Shown: positions 47,901-57,668 of the stretch, piece after piece
Position numbering within the stretch: the stretch's first letter is position 1
How the letters are laid out: each line of letters opens with the position of its first letter
NCBI GenBank assembly: GCA_046294345.1
Contig: JBKBJT010000011.1
Span: forward strand, 30,383 to 94,382
Reading direction: 5' to 3'
Origin: Ferrovibrio sp046294345
GTDB taxonomy: Bacteria; Pseudomonadota; Alphaproteobacteria; Ferrovibrionales; Ferrovibrionaceae
DNA length: 64,000 nt
Position numbers and translations under genes: made by a program
Notes under the pieces: model-generated
Seen by the model: the letters and a program-made list of their open reading frames with translations, nothing else
The model's database searches: none
What the model was told of the DNA's origin: nothing

Positions 47901-48596
47901 TCAACCTACTTTGACGGTGCAGCAATACACCAGGTTCAGGTCAACCGAGGGAATGCGCAGGGGGTACCAGCCTTCCCAGCGTTGTCCAAAATAGTGATGA
48001 ATCAGTGAAATGAGGTTGTAGGAGGGATTGATGTGCTCGCGGGCTATGATGTAATCCAGATCAAGGCCCTCTCTGGCAAACGAACGCCGTGTCGTCAGGT
48101 AACGACCCAGCCGCCAAGCGAGACCTCCGTCGAGGGGAATCGCAATGCTCAGGACACCGCCCGGACGCAGCACCCGGCGCCATTCGGTCAGCACATGGTG
48201 CGGCTGCGGAAGATGTTCGAGGTTGTATACCGAAATTAGCCGGTCAAATGACTTATCGTCATAGTCGAGCGCGGTGGCATCACACACCGCATAATCGATG
48301 TCCGCGCGCCCCGCATAGCGCTCGCGTGCCTTATCAAGCAGCTGCGGGGAAAGGTCTGTCATCACATAGCGGCCGAACTTGTGCCGTACATAGCCGAGAT
48401 GGATGCCCGTGCCGGCACCCACTTCAAGCACACGCTCAAAATGGTCGTTCGCACTAAATCGGCGTTCCAGCAACCAGTGGCCGGCGGTATTGATATGCGA
48501 AACGATGGAGTTTCCCTGATAATAGGTCTTGTCATAGATCCGCGGCGCCGCGTCCTGCCAGGCGAGCCACATCGGATCTTCTTTGATTTGCCTCAC
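47901..48596 (-). CDS. SAM-dependent methyltransferase
   Basis: 231 residues with VLEVGAGTGIHLGYV, VMTDLSPQLLDKAR and FDRLISVYNLEHLP, a Methyltransf_11 core. GTG 48596 overlaps the asnB stop (GTGA). An ATG further upstream (48635) would overlap asnB by 43 bases. Confidence 0.82.
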   Translation of the reverse strand: MRQIKEDPMWLAWQDAAPRIYDKTYYQGNSIVSHINTAGHWLLERRFSANDHFERVLEVGAGTGIHLGYVRHKFGRYVMTDLSPQLLDKARERYAGRADIDYAVCDATALDYDDKSFDRLISVYNLEHLPQPHHVLTEWRRVLRPGGVLSIAIPLDGGLAWRLGRYLTTRRSFAREGLDLDYIIAREHINPSYNLISLIHHYFGQRWEGWYPLRIPSVDLNLVYCCTVKVG

Positions 48597-50509
48597 AACC
48601 AGCCCCGCTCCTGATCGACAAAAATCCTGTACCAAAGCTCAAGCATGGCGAGAGAGAAAACCTGTTTGCCAAAAAGAAAGCCGCTGCCTTCTCCACTTGC
48701 CCTCAGTGCCCTGACCGCGTCCCAGCGGAAAAGGCCCCGCCGGCGCACCGACGACTCAGACAGAAGTTCGTCGACCATGGTCTTGAGTGGCGGCGCAGAT
48801 AGATACTGATCGATCGGGATGTAGAACGGCACCTTGCGCCGCGCTGCGGTGTGGCTGGCGCGAGAGTGCGCCAAATAGTTCCGCAAAAGCACTTTGTTTC
48901 GCCTTGTTGTCAGCTTGTACTGCGATGGCATTGAGGTCACCAGTTCGACCAGCTTATGGTCCATGAACGGTACCCGCCCTTCCAAGGAATGGGCCATGGT
49001 CATTTTATCCTGTTTGCACAGGATATCATCCGGCAGCCAGTGCTCAAATTGCAGGCCCAGGATCGCATTCAGATCCAGCCAGGCACGTTCCCTGCCATCG
49101 CCCCCCAGGTCATGCGATAGCTGGGATCGGAGTTGATCTGTGTAAAGATTATTAAGTTCGGCTGGACTGAACAAGGAAATGGCGAAGTGATACTGCTCCG
49201 CCGTCGAGGCCTCGCGCAGCAGGCGCAGTAACTCGAGCAGACGCTGCTTGCCGGTTTCTCCCAAGCTGCCGGGATAGTCAAACAGCAGGTTCAGCCATCC
49301 TGAGGGGATGCGGCTGACCATAGGGATGATCAGATGGTCCTGCAGCAGGTCTGGAACATAGCGAGAATACAATCCCGCCCATCGCAGCAGGCGATGCATG
49401 AAATAGCCGCCCAGGATTTCATCGGCCCCCTCGCCGCTCTGGACCACCGTCACGCTGCGGCTGGCCAGCTGCGACAGCAGATACATCGGCAGCACGATGC
49501 CGTCTCCCACGGGCTCGTCCAGATGCCAGACGATCTTGGGCAGCAGCGCCGTATCCTCCGCCCTGCAGACGATTTCCTGATGCTCGCACCCCAGCAGCTG
49601 CGCCGTCTGAGCCGCAGCGGACAGCTCGTCCCCCTCCCAACCGAAACCCACCGAGAAGGTTTTCAGACTTTGGGGAAACTGCTTGGCCAGGGAAGCGACG
49701 ATCGCGGTGGAGTCAAGCCCGCCGGACAGGAACGCCCCCACCGGCCGCTCGCTGATCATTCTCAGCCGCGTTGCCTCGTCGAAAAGCGAGTCAAAGGACT
49801 CCTGCGCCTCGGCAGCGCTGCCCTGCCAGGGTGGCGCAATATCCGGCCGCCAGTAGCGGCACAGTGTGATATTGCCGCCCTGCCAGCGCATCCAGTGGGC
49901 CGCCGGGAATTTCTCGATCCCCCTGATCAGGCTGTCAGGCCCGGGGGAATAGCGCAGCGCCAGATAGCCGCTGACCGAATCCGCATTCACCTCGCGCCCG
50001 ACCGCCGGGTGTTCCAGCAGCGCCTTCAGTTCCGACGCGAATATCAGCTGCCCGCCGAAAACGCCCCAGTAAAGCGGCTTGACGCCCAGACGGTCGCGGG
50101 CAATGAACAGCGAGCTGTCGCGCCGATCCCAGATTGCGATCGTGAACATGCCCCGCAGATAATCGAGGCAGTCGCTGCCCCATAGCCGATAGGCGTGCAG
50201 GATCGTTTCGGTATCTGACCGAGTCTGGAAGACGACGCCTTCGCGCTCCAGGCGCGCCATGATGTCACGATAGTTATAGATCTCGCCGTTGAATATGATC
50301 GAGAACATCCCATCCGCGGTCGTGATCGGCTGGCGCCCGTGCGCCACATCGATGATGGCCAATCGACGCATGCCAAACGCGATGCCGGGTTCGACCAGTA
50401 TGCCCGAATCGTCCGGCCCGCGGTGATACAATGACGCAATCATCCGCTCAAGCACGGGCTTCGCCTCGAACTCCCGACCTCCTCCTGCAATGCCGGCGAT
50501 GCCGCACAT
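48593..50509 (-). CDS. asnB: Asparagine synthase (glutamine-hydrolysing) family amidotransferase
   Basis: 638 residues. Cys2 (MCGIAGI) is the glutaminase nucleophile. The synthetase domain has the PP-loop FLSGGLDSTAIVAS and a downstream YLLSQLASRSVTVVQSGEGADEILGGY region. AsnB-type proteins in glycan loci often amidate uronic acids or other sugar carboxylates rather than aspartate; with the nonulosonate genes here that is plausible. Coupled to the downstream methyltransferase. Confidence 0.88.
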   Translation of the reverse strand: MCGIAGIAGGGREFEAKPVLERMIASLYHRGPDDSGILVEPGIAFGMRRLAIIDVAHGRQPITTADGMFSIIFNGEIYNYRDIMARLEREGVVFQTRSDTETILHAYRLWGSDCLDYLRGMFTIAIWDRRDSSLFIARDRLGVKPLYWGVFGGQLIFASELKALLEHPAVGREVNADSVSGYLALRYSPGPDSLIRGIEKFPAAHWMRWQGGNITLCRYWRPDIAPPWQGSAAEAQESFDSLFDEATRLRMISERPVGAFLSGGLDSTAIVASLAKQFPQSLKTFSVGFGWEGDELSAAAQTAQLLGCEHQEIVCRAEDTALLPKIVWHLDEPVGDGIVLPMYLLSQLASRSVTVVQSGEGADEILGGYFMHRLLRWAGLYSRYVPDLLQDHLIIPMVSRIPSGWLNLLFDYPGSLGETGKQRLLELLRLLREASTAEQYHFAISLFSPAELNNLYTDQLRSQLSHDLGGDGRERAWLDLNAILGLQFEHWLPDDILCKQDKMTMAHSLEGRVPFMDHKLVELVTSMPSQYKLTTRRNKVLLRNYLAHSRASHTAARRKVPFYIPIDQYLSAPPLKTMVDELLSESSVRRRGLFRWDAVRALRASGEGSGFLFGKQVFSLAMLELWYRIFVDQERGWL

Positions 50510-50555
50510 ATTCAGGCGATCCCATCGATGGCTGAACTATTCTCCACGCAACCTC

Positions 50556-52523
50556 CTAGTCAGCCGCTTGCGGACATGACCGCGCCACGGCCTCGATCGG
50601 AACCAGCAAGAGATCCTCGAATCTGGCCACAGGCCGGTCGCCTGGGCAGGAATGAGAAGCGCGGATCAACGCATGGCTCAGCGATGGGGCCAGCGCGCGC
50701 ATCTCGTCCAGGTGCGAGCGCCATTCATCGTTGCGAGCCCGCGCCCTGGCAAAGAAGAGCTGGCGACGGCACATCATGTTCAGAAGCCATTTCCTGCAGG
50801 CAGGATCATCAACGACCGGAGAAATACCCAGCGTCGTCGCCCGCGCCCAAACGGTTTCGGTAAGCGCTGGCATATAGATAAGATACTGCCCCTCACCCCA
50901 GCCCAGATAGCTGGCCCGCAGGGGCAGAATTAATTCGGTGCTGCCGTCAGTCGGCGGGATGCTCAGCACCATACCCGACGGCGGGACATGCTGCTCGACC
51001 ATGGCGATCAGGTCCTGGTTGCGTTCGTTTCGATCCAGACGCCAGGGCTTGCGAAGGGTCACAGCGAATGCGGCCATGATCACGATCAGGCCTACCACAA
51101 ATGCCGCACGCAACGGCACGAACGAGGCCAGACGGGGCTTCCACACGGTCGCCAGTAGCAGCGCCACCGAGAGAGAAGGCAGCCGCAAGCCGAAGAAAAG
51201 GATTGATGCCCCGGTGAGAACAACGAGTACCCAAGCCGACCGGCGCCGACCGGCATCAGTCAGTTGGGGCAGCCACAGATACCAGGCCGCAGCAGCGACC
51301 ATCAGTACGGCGCTGGCCTGCTCTATCACATTCCACTGAAATAGCCACCTGACCCGGATCAGCGCCCCCGTCGCGACCGGCAGGCCAACCACCGGCAGAG
51401 CCTGGGGGAATAACGCACCGATGGCGCCAATGGCAAACAACCCGCCAACGGCAATATCCCGGCGGTCGCCGGACCGGAGGCAGCGGTAGGCGACCAGAGC
51501 GACCAGTGACACCAGCACCAGAGCGCCGTAGGGCGTCGCGCGCGTGAGCGCCAACTGCGTCAGGGTGACTGAGTGGACCACCTCCGAGGCGACGATCTGC
51601 AAGCCCCACAGTACCATCACCGCCACCAGAATTGCGGTTGCCCGCAAACGGACATTTCTGCCATCGGTATCCAGAGCCGCCAGCCCGGCCAGACCGACAA
51701 TCCCTGCCGCCAGGCCAGCGAGGATAATGGCGACGAGAGCCACGCCGTCCTGCAGCGGGGTCAGATTACTGGTCTTGCTGAATACGTAACTCCACCATGC
51801 GTCGCGGTCAAAAGACGTTGCGGGCGGAAGATTGGCGACAACCAGGACAAGAAACGGGACCAACGCCAAGCCTACAGCACTGCAGAAAACGAGGAATGAC
51901 GAAACTGCTAGTCGCCGCGTTGCCGCCAGCCAGGCGGTGTGACCACCAATAATCCCCAGCACGATCAGACCGTGGCTGGGATGATACGTCGCCAGAAGCG
52001 CGGCCAGGATTGCCGCCAGAAGACTCCGTCCTGACAGGAATACGCCAAGGCAGACGATGCCTATGGCTAGGGCAAGAGTTGAGCTGACGATCTTGAACGC
52101 CGCGCCGAGAGCCAGATATCGCCCAAAGCCGGTGAAAACAGAGAGATAGGCGATCGTCAGGGCCAGGAGCAGGAAGCCTGTATCGCGACTGAAGGCGCGG
52201 AAGAAGAGAAGAAGTCCCGTGGCCAGCGCGGCCATCTGAACCAAGTACAGCACCAGAAACTGAGCCTCCGGCTTCAGCCCCAGGGCATGCATTGCCTGCG
52301 GAAGCATGAAGGTGACGCCCACATCCATGACGGACCTGGCAAACTGGGCCGTAACGGAGTCCACCGGAAAGAACGAGTTGTTATACGCCTGAACGAAAAC
52401 AATGGTGTCATTGACGTCCAGATTGACTGGCTGGCCCAAGCCTTCGGAACCTCTGACGAGCACCACGAGCGCGAACAGCGCAAACCAGGCGAACCAGATC
52501 GAATTGACGATCGCCCGCATCAT
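50556..52523 (-). CDS. Large multi-spanning membrane protein, GT-C-like
   Basis: 655 residues with about 12-13 predicted helices in the first ~500 and a soluble C-terminal part. The first extracytoplasmic loop after helix 1 holds acidic residues (LDVNDTIVFVQ), where GT-C transferases carry catalytic Asp. It could transfer a sugar from undecaprenyl phosphate or act as a ligase or polymerase. No exact family was recognised. It overlaps the dehydrogenase stop by 4 bases. Confidence 0.65.
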   Translation of the reverse strand: MMRAIVNSIWFAWFALFALVVLVRGSEGLGQPVNLDVNDTIVFVQAYNNSFFPVDSVTAQFARSVMDVGVTFMLPQAMHALGLKPEAQFLVLYLVQMAALATGLLLFFRAFSRDTGFLLLALTIAYLSVFTGFGRYLALGAAFKIVSSTLALAIGIVCLGVFLSGRSLLAAILAALLATYHPSHGLIVLGIIGGHTAWLAATRRLAVSSFLVFCSAVGLALVPFLVLVVANLPPATSFDRDAWWSYVFSKTSNLTPLQDGVALVAIILAGLAAGIVGLAGLAALDTDGRNVRLRATAILVAVMVLWGLQIVASEVVHSVTLTQLALTRATPYGALVLVSLVALVAYRCLRSGDRRDIAVGGLFAIGAIGALFPQALPVVGLPVATGALIRVRWLFQWNVIEQASAVLMVAAAAWYLWLPQLTDAGRRRSAWVLVVLTGASILFFGLRLPSLSVALLLATVWKPRLASFVPLRAAFVVGLIVIMAAFAVTLRKPWRLDRNERNQDLIAMVEQHVPPSGMVLSIPPTDGSTELILPLRASYLGWGEGQYLIYMPALTETVWARATTLGISPVVDDPACRKWLLNMMCRRQLFFARARARNDEWRSHLDEMRALAPSLSHALIRASHSCPGDRPVARFEDLLLVPIEAVARSCPQAAD

Positions 52524-53479
52524 TTGGCCACCATGACATGATGCAGGATTTTACCGGTGATGAACTCCTCGGTACGGGACATCGATTCAAAGGTCGCCCC
52601 GCCAATATGCGGCGTGAGGATCAGCCGCGGATTCCGGCGCGCAAAATCAATAAGGTCCGACGAGGCTTCCATCACGCCGGCCGGCATGTTCTCGCCACAC
52701 AGCACATCCAGCGCCGCACCCGCGAAGATCCCCTCGCGAAGCGCCGCGAGCAAGGCCTCCTCGTCAACCAACTCACCGCGCGCCGTGTTTATGAACAGCG
52801 GCCGCCTGGCCGCCGACGCCATCTGCGCAGCGCCGATCATGCCCGATGTATCGGCCGAAAATGGCGCATGAACCGAAATCACGTCCGAAATTGCAAACAG
52901 CTCATTCAGGTCAACCCGACGGACATCCGGCGGCGGCGCAACAAATGGATCGCAGGCAGCGATCGTCATGCCGAATGCCCTACCGTAATTCGCCACCTTG
53001 GAGCCGATCCGGCCATAGCCGATGATGCCCAGAGTTCGGCCGAACAGCTCGTGGGCACGGAACCGGTCGCGATCCCACGCGCCGTCGAGCACCGACCTGT
53101 GAGCGGCGGGAACGTTGCGCAGCAAGGTGAGCAGCAGGGCCCAGGTATGCTCGGCCGTGGCATGAATCGTATCAAGGAATTCCCGTTCGCCCCGCAGGCT
53201 GAGCACCGCCACGCCTCTTTGCTCAGCCGCGGCGACATCAATATGATTCAGTCCCGTTGTCGGGCTGGCGATGAATGACAGCCGTCCGGCGCGCGCAATG
53301 ACCTCCTTGTCGATTCTGTGCGCCAGCCTAACCATAATGCCACTGCAGTCGGCGATGGACTCGAGCAGGGCTGCACGATCGAACGGGCCGAAACCTAAAT
53401 CGAAGACCTCGGCCAGTTTCGCAGCGGCGAGGCTGGAAAACCCGTCGGGCTCGAGAATCAGCAGCTTGGGTCGGCTCAT
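52520..53479 (-). CDS. D-2-hydroxyacid dehydrogenase (phosphoglycerate-dehydrogenase-like)
   Basis: 319 residues. NAD-binding GIIGYGRIGSKV, catalytic-region Arg in NTARGELVDEEAL and catalytic His in LTPHIGG are intact. It probably oxidises or reduces a 2-hydroxyacid feeding the glycan (for example a glycerate or lactate-type substituent). The start overlaps the neuA stop. Confidence 0.85.
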   Translation of the reverse strand: MSRPKLLILEPDGFSSLAAAKLAEVFDLGFGPFDRAALLESIADCSGIMVRLAHRIDKEVIARAGRLSFIASPTTGLNHIDVAAAEQRGVAVLSLRGEREFLDTIHATAEHTWALLLTLLRNVPAAHRSVLDGAWDRDRFRAHELFGRTLGIIGYGRIGSKVANYGRAFGMTIAACDPFVAPPPDVRRVDLNELFAISDVISVHAPFSADTSGMIGAAQMASAARRPLFINTARGELVDEEALLAALREGIFAGAALDVLCGENMPAGVMEASSDLIDFARRNPRLILTPHIGGATFESMSRTEEFITGKILHHVMVAK

Positions 53480-54177
53480 CGGCCCTCCTGGTGGAACCGA
53501 AGCAGCGCTTCGGTAACGACCCAGTCAACCGGTTCATCGATGTTTGCCGAACGAGTTTCGGGCATGAGGTAGCCCCGCACCTTAGCCCCATACAGGACAT
53601 TCTGATTGATGATCACATCGCGGCGGATCGCATATATGGCGCCATTCCGCCAGAGCACGCGCGAAAACTCCTGGCGTAGCACCCCGGCGCCGTTGGCTCC
53701 CATCAGGGACCTGAGGCTGCCGTCGGGATCTTCCGTATACATGGTCAGGGGGTGTTGACCATGCACCTCCATCACCGAGATGACGGTATCTGCCTCACTC
53801 GCCTCCATCAACGCCAACGCCCCGTCGATATCCTCTGGCAGGCGCAGCGGACAGGTCGGCTGTAGAATCACGACCACGTCATACCTCTCGCCCGACTCCT
53901 CAATTTTGAGAATGGCATGCCGTATTGCATCAATCTGCAAGGCCTTGTCGGTCGCCAGCTCGGCGGGGCGCATGAAGGGAACCTCGGCGCCATATTGGCG
54001 CGCGACGGCCGCAATCTCGGGCGAGTCGGTTGAGACCACGACACGGTCGATGCGTGTCGCGACAAGGCCAGCCTCGATGCTGTAGGCAACGAGGGGCTTG
54101 CCCAGGAGCGGCTTGATGTTCTTGCCGGGTATCCCTTTCGAGCCGCCACGCGCATTGATAAGGCCGAGACAGCGCAT
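53476..54177 (-). CDS. neuA: Acylneuraminate (nonulosonate) cytidylyltransferase
   Basis: 233 residues; activates a nonulosonic acid with CTP to a CMP-sugar. Signature ARGGSKGIPGKNIKPLLGKP near the N-terminus and LQPTCPLR are intact. Neighbour to neuC and split from neuB by the whole locus. Length is typical of NeuA without an extra esterase domain. Confidence 0.92.
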   Translation of the reverse strand: MRCLGLINARGGSKGIPGKNIKPLLGKPLVAYSIEAGLVATRIDRVVVSTDSPEIAAVARQYGAEVPFMRPAELATDKALQIDAIRHAILKIEESGERYDVVVILQPTCPLRLPEDIDGALALMEASEADTVISVMEVHGQHPLTMYTEDPDGSLRSLMGANGAGVLRQEFSRVLWRNGAIYAIRRDVIINQNVLYGAKVRGYLMPETRSANIDEPVDWVVTEALLRFHQEGR

Positions 54178-54186
54178 CGCTCAGGC

Positions 54187-54939
54187 CTACTTGGTTATGT
54201 ACCAGCGCTCGAAGTCGCCCGGCTTCTGCGGTGCCATAGTCAGCTCGCCACCGTTGGCCTGCAGGAATTCGTCGGTTGCAATCTTGGCGCCAGGAAATTT
54301 GAGCGAATAGTATTCGTCCAGATAGATCATGCCATTCTTGCTGAGGCGCGGCCAGACGAACGCAAAGGTATCAAGATAGCTTTGGTACAGATCGCAATCC
54401 ATCAGCACCGCCATGACCTTGGCCGGCTGCGGCGCCGTTGGCACCATCGTTTCGGAGAACATGCCGTCAACCAGGACGATGTTGTCCAGATCGGCGATTT
54501 CGATCTTTTTCTTCACCATGGCCAGGCTGGTTCCGGAGAAATCGCCCGATGACGAGACGTTGCTGGAATTGACGGGTATGCCCGACAGCTGCTGACGCCA
54601 GCGCATGTTGCGCCGCACCGCCTCCACATGCGCGCGGCTGATCCGTCCCTGCGCATGCAGTTCCTCGAATTTTTCCAAGCCGTCATTGGCATCATAGATG
54701 GGTGGAAAGCCGGCAAAGCTGTCGTACCCATACACCTTCTTGTCCGAGCCAAGCTCCTTCAGCAGCATCGCGAGGCCGATGAGCGAGCTGCCGCGATACA
54801 CGCCGGCCTCGACAATGTCGCCTTCGATCAGCTTGTGATTCTGCCGGACGAAATCGAACAGGACATCAAACGGCCCAGTCTTCCGATAGTTGTAGATGCC
54901 GAGAACGTTGAATTCCCAATCGTCGCGCAAATCTATCAT
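54187..54939 (-). CDS. TylF/MycF-like O-methyltransferase family protein
   Basis: 250 residues. It resembles the macrocin-O-methyltransferase family: GDIVEAGVYRGSSLIGLAML, VYGYDSFAGFP, ALMDCDLYQSYL and YLDEYY. Such enzymes methylate sugar hydroxyls. ATG 54939 lies four bases after the preceding stop and fits the family N-terminus. Confidence 0.8.
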   Translation of the reverse strand: MIDLRDDWEFNVLGIYNYRKTGPFDVLFDFVRQNHKLIEGDIVEAGVYRGSSLIGLAMLLKELGSDKKVYGYDSFAGFPPIYDANDGLEKFEELHAQGRISRAHVEAVRRNMRWRQQLSGIPVNSSNVSSSGDFSGTSLAMVKKKIEIADLDNIVLVDGMFSETMVPTAPQPAKVMAVLMDCDLYQSYLDTFAFVWPRLSKNGMIYLDEYYSLKFPGAKIATDEFLQANGGELTMAPQKPGDFERWYITK

Positions 54940-54943
54940 CACT

Positions 54944-56518
54944 CTAGACTCCCGGATTTTGCTTCTGAGACAGACACGCCCTGTAGCGCTCCAGCGCATA
55001 CCGGGCGAGCCCACGATATTGTTCGGTCACCGCCTCTTGGGCCGCCGCGGTTCCCGCCGCACGCCCCGCCTTACCCAGCATCCCGGCGTAAAGGTTTGCA
55101 GGCACCGAACCGGCATGAACAGCCGAGAAGAAATCTTCCAGCACTGCAGTATCCGCAGGCGAAGCGGCCAGGGCAGCAGCCAGAGCTGCCGGCAACTCGC
55201 TTGCCGCTGCAACTGTCCAGATCAGCGGTCTGGGGAGGAAATCATAGAGATTCGCTCCCAGCGTCAGCACCGGCTTGCCGGCCAACACGGCCTCGAGCCC
55301 AACAAAGCTCGACAGCACGACCACCGCGGCCGCGCGGGTGATGAATTCGCGCACGGGCACGTCCGCCGGGGCAATCAGCAGATTCGGTATCTGGGCCAGC
55401 CGGCGATAATAGCCGACGGGGCGCTGCCCCCATGACCGCGGATGCTCCTTGACGACGAGCTTCATACCCATCGGCAAGGATTCCGCAATGTCTCTTGCCA
55501 CCTCTATCTGGTTGCGCCTGTAGCGGTTGTAGACGCTGATCGCGATTTCCGGCTCGGAATTCAGCGGGAACAATACGAACGGGGCCGCCGGCCATTGGCC
55601 CGCCGGGAGCAGGGCGGCGCCCAGCCCTGCACGCGCAGACCTGATTCGCCACAGCTTGGCCGGACCTGTCTGCCAGGCAGATCGCAGTTGCGGCTGGAAC
55701 TGGATATCGCGCGCGTCGCGCCGACTCTCCCGGAAGTCCCGCAGCAGGGCTCCGGGAGCGGCGCGCAGAAAACCGGCAAAGGCAGCCATCAGGCTCTGCG
55801 GGCCCTCCTGCATCTTGTTGCCTTCATAGGTGAGGGCCTGCCGCATGGCGGCATCCAGGTATTGTCTGGAGAAGGCCTGCGATGCTGCTGGCACTGGCAT
55901 TCCGGACCTGAAATCCCGGAATAGCCTGGCTATATGCGGATGCCAATCGACCCACTCCTCGCTGAGGCTGATAAGGTTCGATATCTTTGTCGATTTCAGG
56001 GTAAGAAACGGAATGCCGTGCTTCCGCGCCACGTAGCCGGCGATAATGGCGCCCGCGGTATTCGGGCCGAAACTGTAAACCACGTCCGGCCGCTTGCGGC
56101 GGAAGCTGCCATCAAAGGCGCGGCACAATGCGACCGCGATGGCGCACATTTGCTCATGGGTGTACGGGCTGCGGTAGTCCTGCACCACTTTGGCCAGACG
56201 CCCCTCATGCACACGGCGGTCAGCGATGATTGCGGGCCACATCGTCGCCTGGCCCAATGCGGCTTCCCATGACCCGATTTCGTCGGCCAGCGCCGGATCC
56301 GCGAGAGCGTTGGCGATTACGTCCCACTCTTTGAGCACTTCGCCGCCATCGCCGGGGGGCGAGCCCTCGCGGTCGCCGACGATGGCCTCGTAACAATGCC
56401 GGTCGGCAACAAACCATGACGCGGGTTCCAGCGAATCCAGCGCCCGCATATGCTTCTCGATCTCCCTGAACACTGAGAGCGAGCTGCCTTGTGTAACGAA
56501 GAATGGTCGCACTTGCAC
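54944..56518 (-). CDS. Capsule-type GT-B transferase (KpsC/KpsS-like)
   Basis: 524 residues. Middle region VVYSFGPNTAGAIIAGYVA. The C-terminal part has VVKEHPRSWG, then VVVLSSFVGLEAVLAGKPVLTLG (HP and SS-x5-EA pattern), as in capsule polysaccharide biosynthesis and Kdo/sialyl-transferase-like proteins. A nonulosonate transferase is possible but unproven. It lies between neuC and the TylF-like gene. Confidence 0.7.
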   Translation of the reverse strand: MQVRPFFVTQGSSLSVFREIEKHMRALDSLEPASWFVADRHCYEAIVGDREGSPPGDGGEVLKEWDVIANALADPALADEIGSWEAALGQATMWPAIIADRRVHEGRLAKVVQDYRSPYTHEQMCAIAVALCRAFDGSFRRKRPDVVYSFGPNTAGAIIAGYVARKHGIPFLTLKSTKISNLISLSEEWVDWHPHIARLFRDFRSGMPVPAASQAFSRQYLDAAMRQALTYEGNKMQEGPQSLMAAFAGFLRAAPGALLRDFRESRRDARDIQFQPQLRSAWQTGPAKLWRIRSARAGLGAALLPAGQWPAAPFVLFPLNSEPEIAISVYNRYRRNQIEVARDIAESLPMGMKLVVKEHPRSWGQRPVGYYRRLAQIPNLLIAPADVPVREFITRAAAVVVLSSFVGLEAVLAGKPVLTLGANLYDFLPRPLIWTVAAASELPAALAAALAASPADTAVLEDFFSAVHAGSVPANLYAGMLGKAGRAAGTAAAQEAVTEQYRGLARYALERYRACLSQKQNPGV

Positions 56519-56522
56519 CTCG

Positions 56523-57668
56523 TTAGTAGTGCAATTGCTTCTGTATGGACAAATCTATCGTAGCCAGAATATCCGCGATCTGCGCTCCGGCGCGGCCCGT
56601 GCCGAAAATGGGTGAGCGCTCATAGCGCCCATGGGCAATCTGCGCCTGGATGGCGGCGAATATGGCGTCGCTGCCATAGCCGACGTTGACCACATTCACG
56701 CCATGCTCGCGACCGCGCTGTCGGTTGCCGATATTGACGGCAGGAATACCCAGAAACGCACCCTCCCGGATTCCGGACGAGGAGTTGCCGACTAGGCAGG
56801 CGCAGTTATTGATCAGCCGGGCATAATCCTCGGCGCTGAAATTCTTGAAGAAGTGGATCTGCGCACCGGGGTTTCGTTCCCGGAAAATGCGTAGCCGCTT
56901 GGAAATCTGATCCGATCCCGCATCGACATTGGGCCACAGCCACGCCACCTGCATGCCCGTGCGCTGCACAGCCTTCAGCGTTTCCTCGATCTGCCGGTAA
57001 GCATCTCCATATTCCGTCGTGACGGGATGCTGCAGCACAACAAGGTAGGGCGCCGCTTCATCCAGCGACGGGCCAACGCCGCTGCTGCGGTGGAAAAAGT
57101 CCGCGGGCAAGGTCAGGTCTATCTCGGAAAGCAGATCCATGGAGGGGCAACCGGTCATGAATACCCGGGCCGGGTCCTCACCCATGCGGATCACGTTCTC
57201 CGCGGCACGCTGACTGGCTGGGAAATGGATATGCGCCAGCTTGGTAATCGCATGCCGGACGCTTTCATCGATCGAGCCCGTGACCTCGCCGCCCTGAGTG
57301 TGGGCCAGCGGGATGTTCATGTAACTGGCGGACACGGCGGTAGCCAGGGTTTCGTAACGATCTGCCACCGTTATAACAACGTCGGGCTGCAGGGTTTCGA
57401 ACACCGTGGTCATTTCGATCACGCCGAGTCCGGTTGACTTTGCCATAGTCGCCGGCGTGTCGCCCTCGATCACCATGTGCAGCGTGGCATCGGGCCGGAA
57501 CCCATCGCGCTTGATGATCTCGACCACCTCGCCGAAACGATACAGAAGAGCGGAGGCGCCAACGATCAGCTGAAGTTCTAGCTTGGGGTGCTCTTTGATA
57601 GCCTGGAGAGCTGACTTGATTCGACCATAGTTGGCACGACTAGCAACCACCACGCAAACTTTACGCAT
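56523..57668 (-). CDS. neuC: UDP-GlcNAc 2-epimerase, hydrolysing (NeuC-like)
   Basis: 381 residues. Hydrolysing-class signatures HTQGGEVTGSIDESVRHA and KLAHIHFPAS are clear, so it should release ManNAc and UDP from UDP-GlcNAc, the first step of sialic acid synthesis. ATG 57668 follows GAGGGG. First gene of the minus operon; the AT-rich promoter region is upstream. Confidence 0.92.
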   Translation of the reverse strand: MRKVCVVVASRANYGRIKSALQAIKEHPKLELQLIVGASALLYRFGEVVEIIKRDGFRPDATLHMVIEGDTPATMAKSTGLGVIEMTTVFETLQPDVVITVADRYETLATAVSASYMNIPLAHTQGGEVTGSIDESVRHAITKLAHIHFPASQRAAENVIRMGEDPARVFMTGCPSMDLLSEIDLTLPADFFHRSSGVGPSLDEAAPYLVVLQHPVTTEYGDAYRQIEETLKAVQRTGMQVAWLWPNVDAGSDQISKRLRIFRERNPGAQIHFFKNFSAEDYARLINNCACLVGNSSSGIREGAFLGIPAVNIGNRQRGREHGVNVVNVGYGSDAIFAAIQAQIAHGRYERSPIFGTGRAGAQIADILATIDLSIQKQLHY

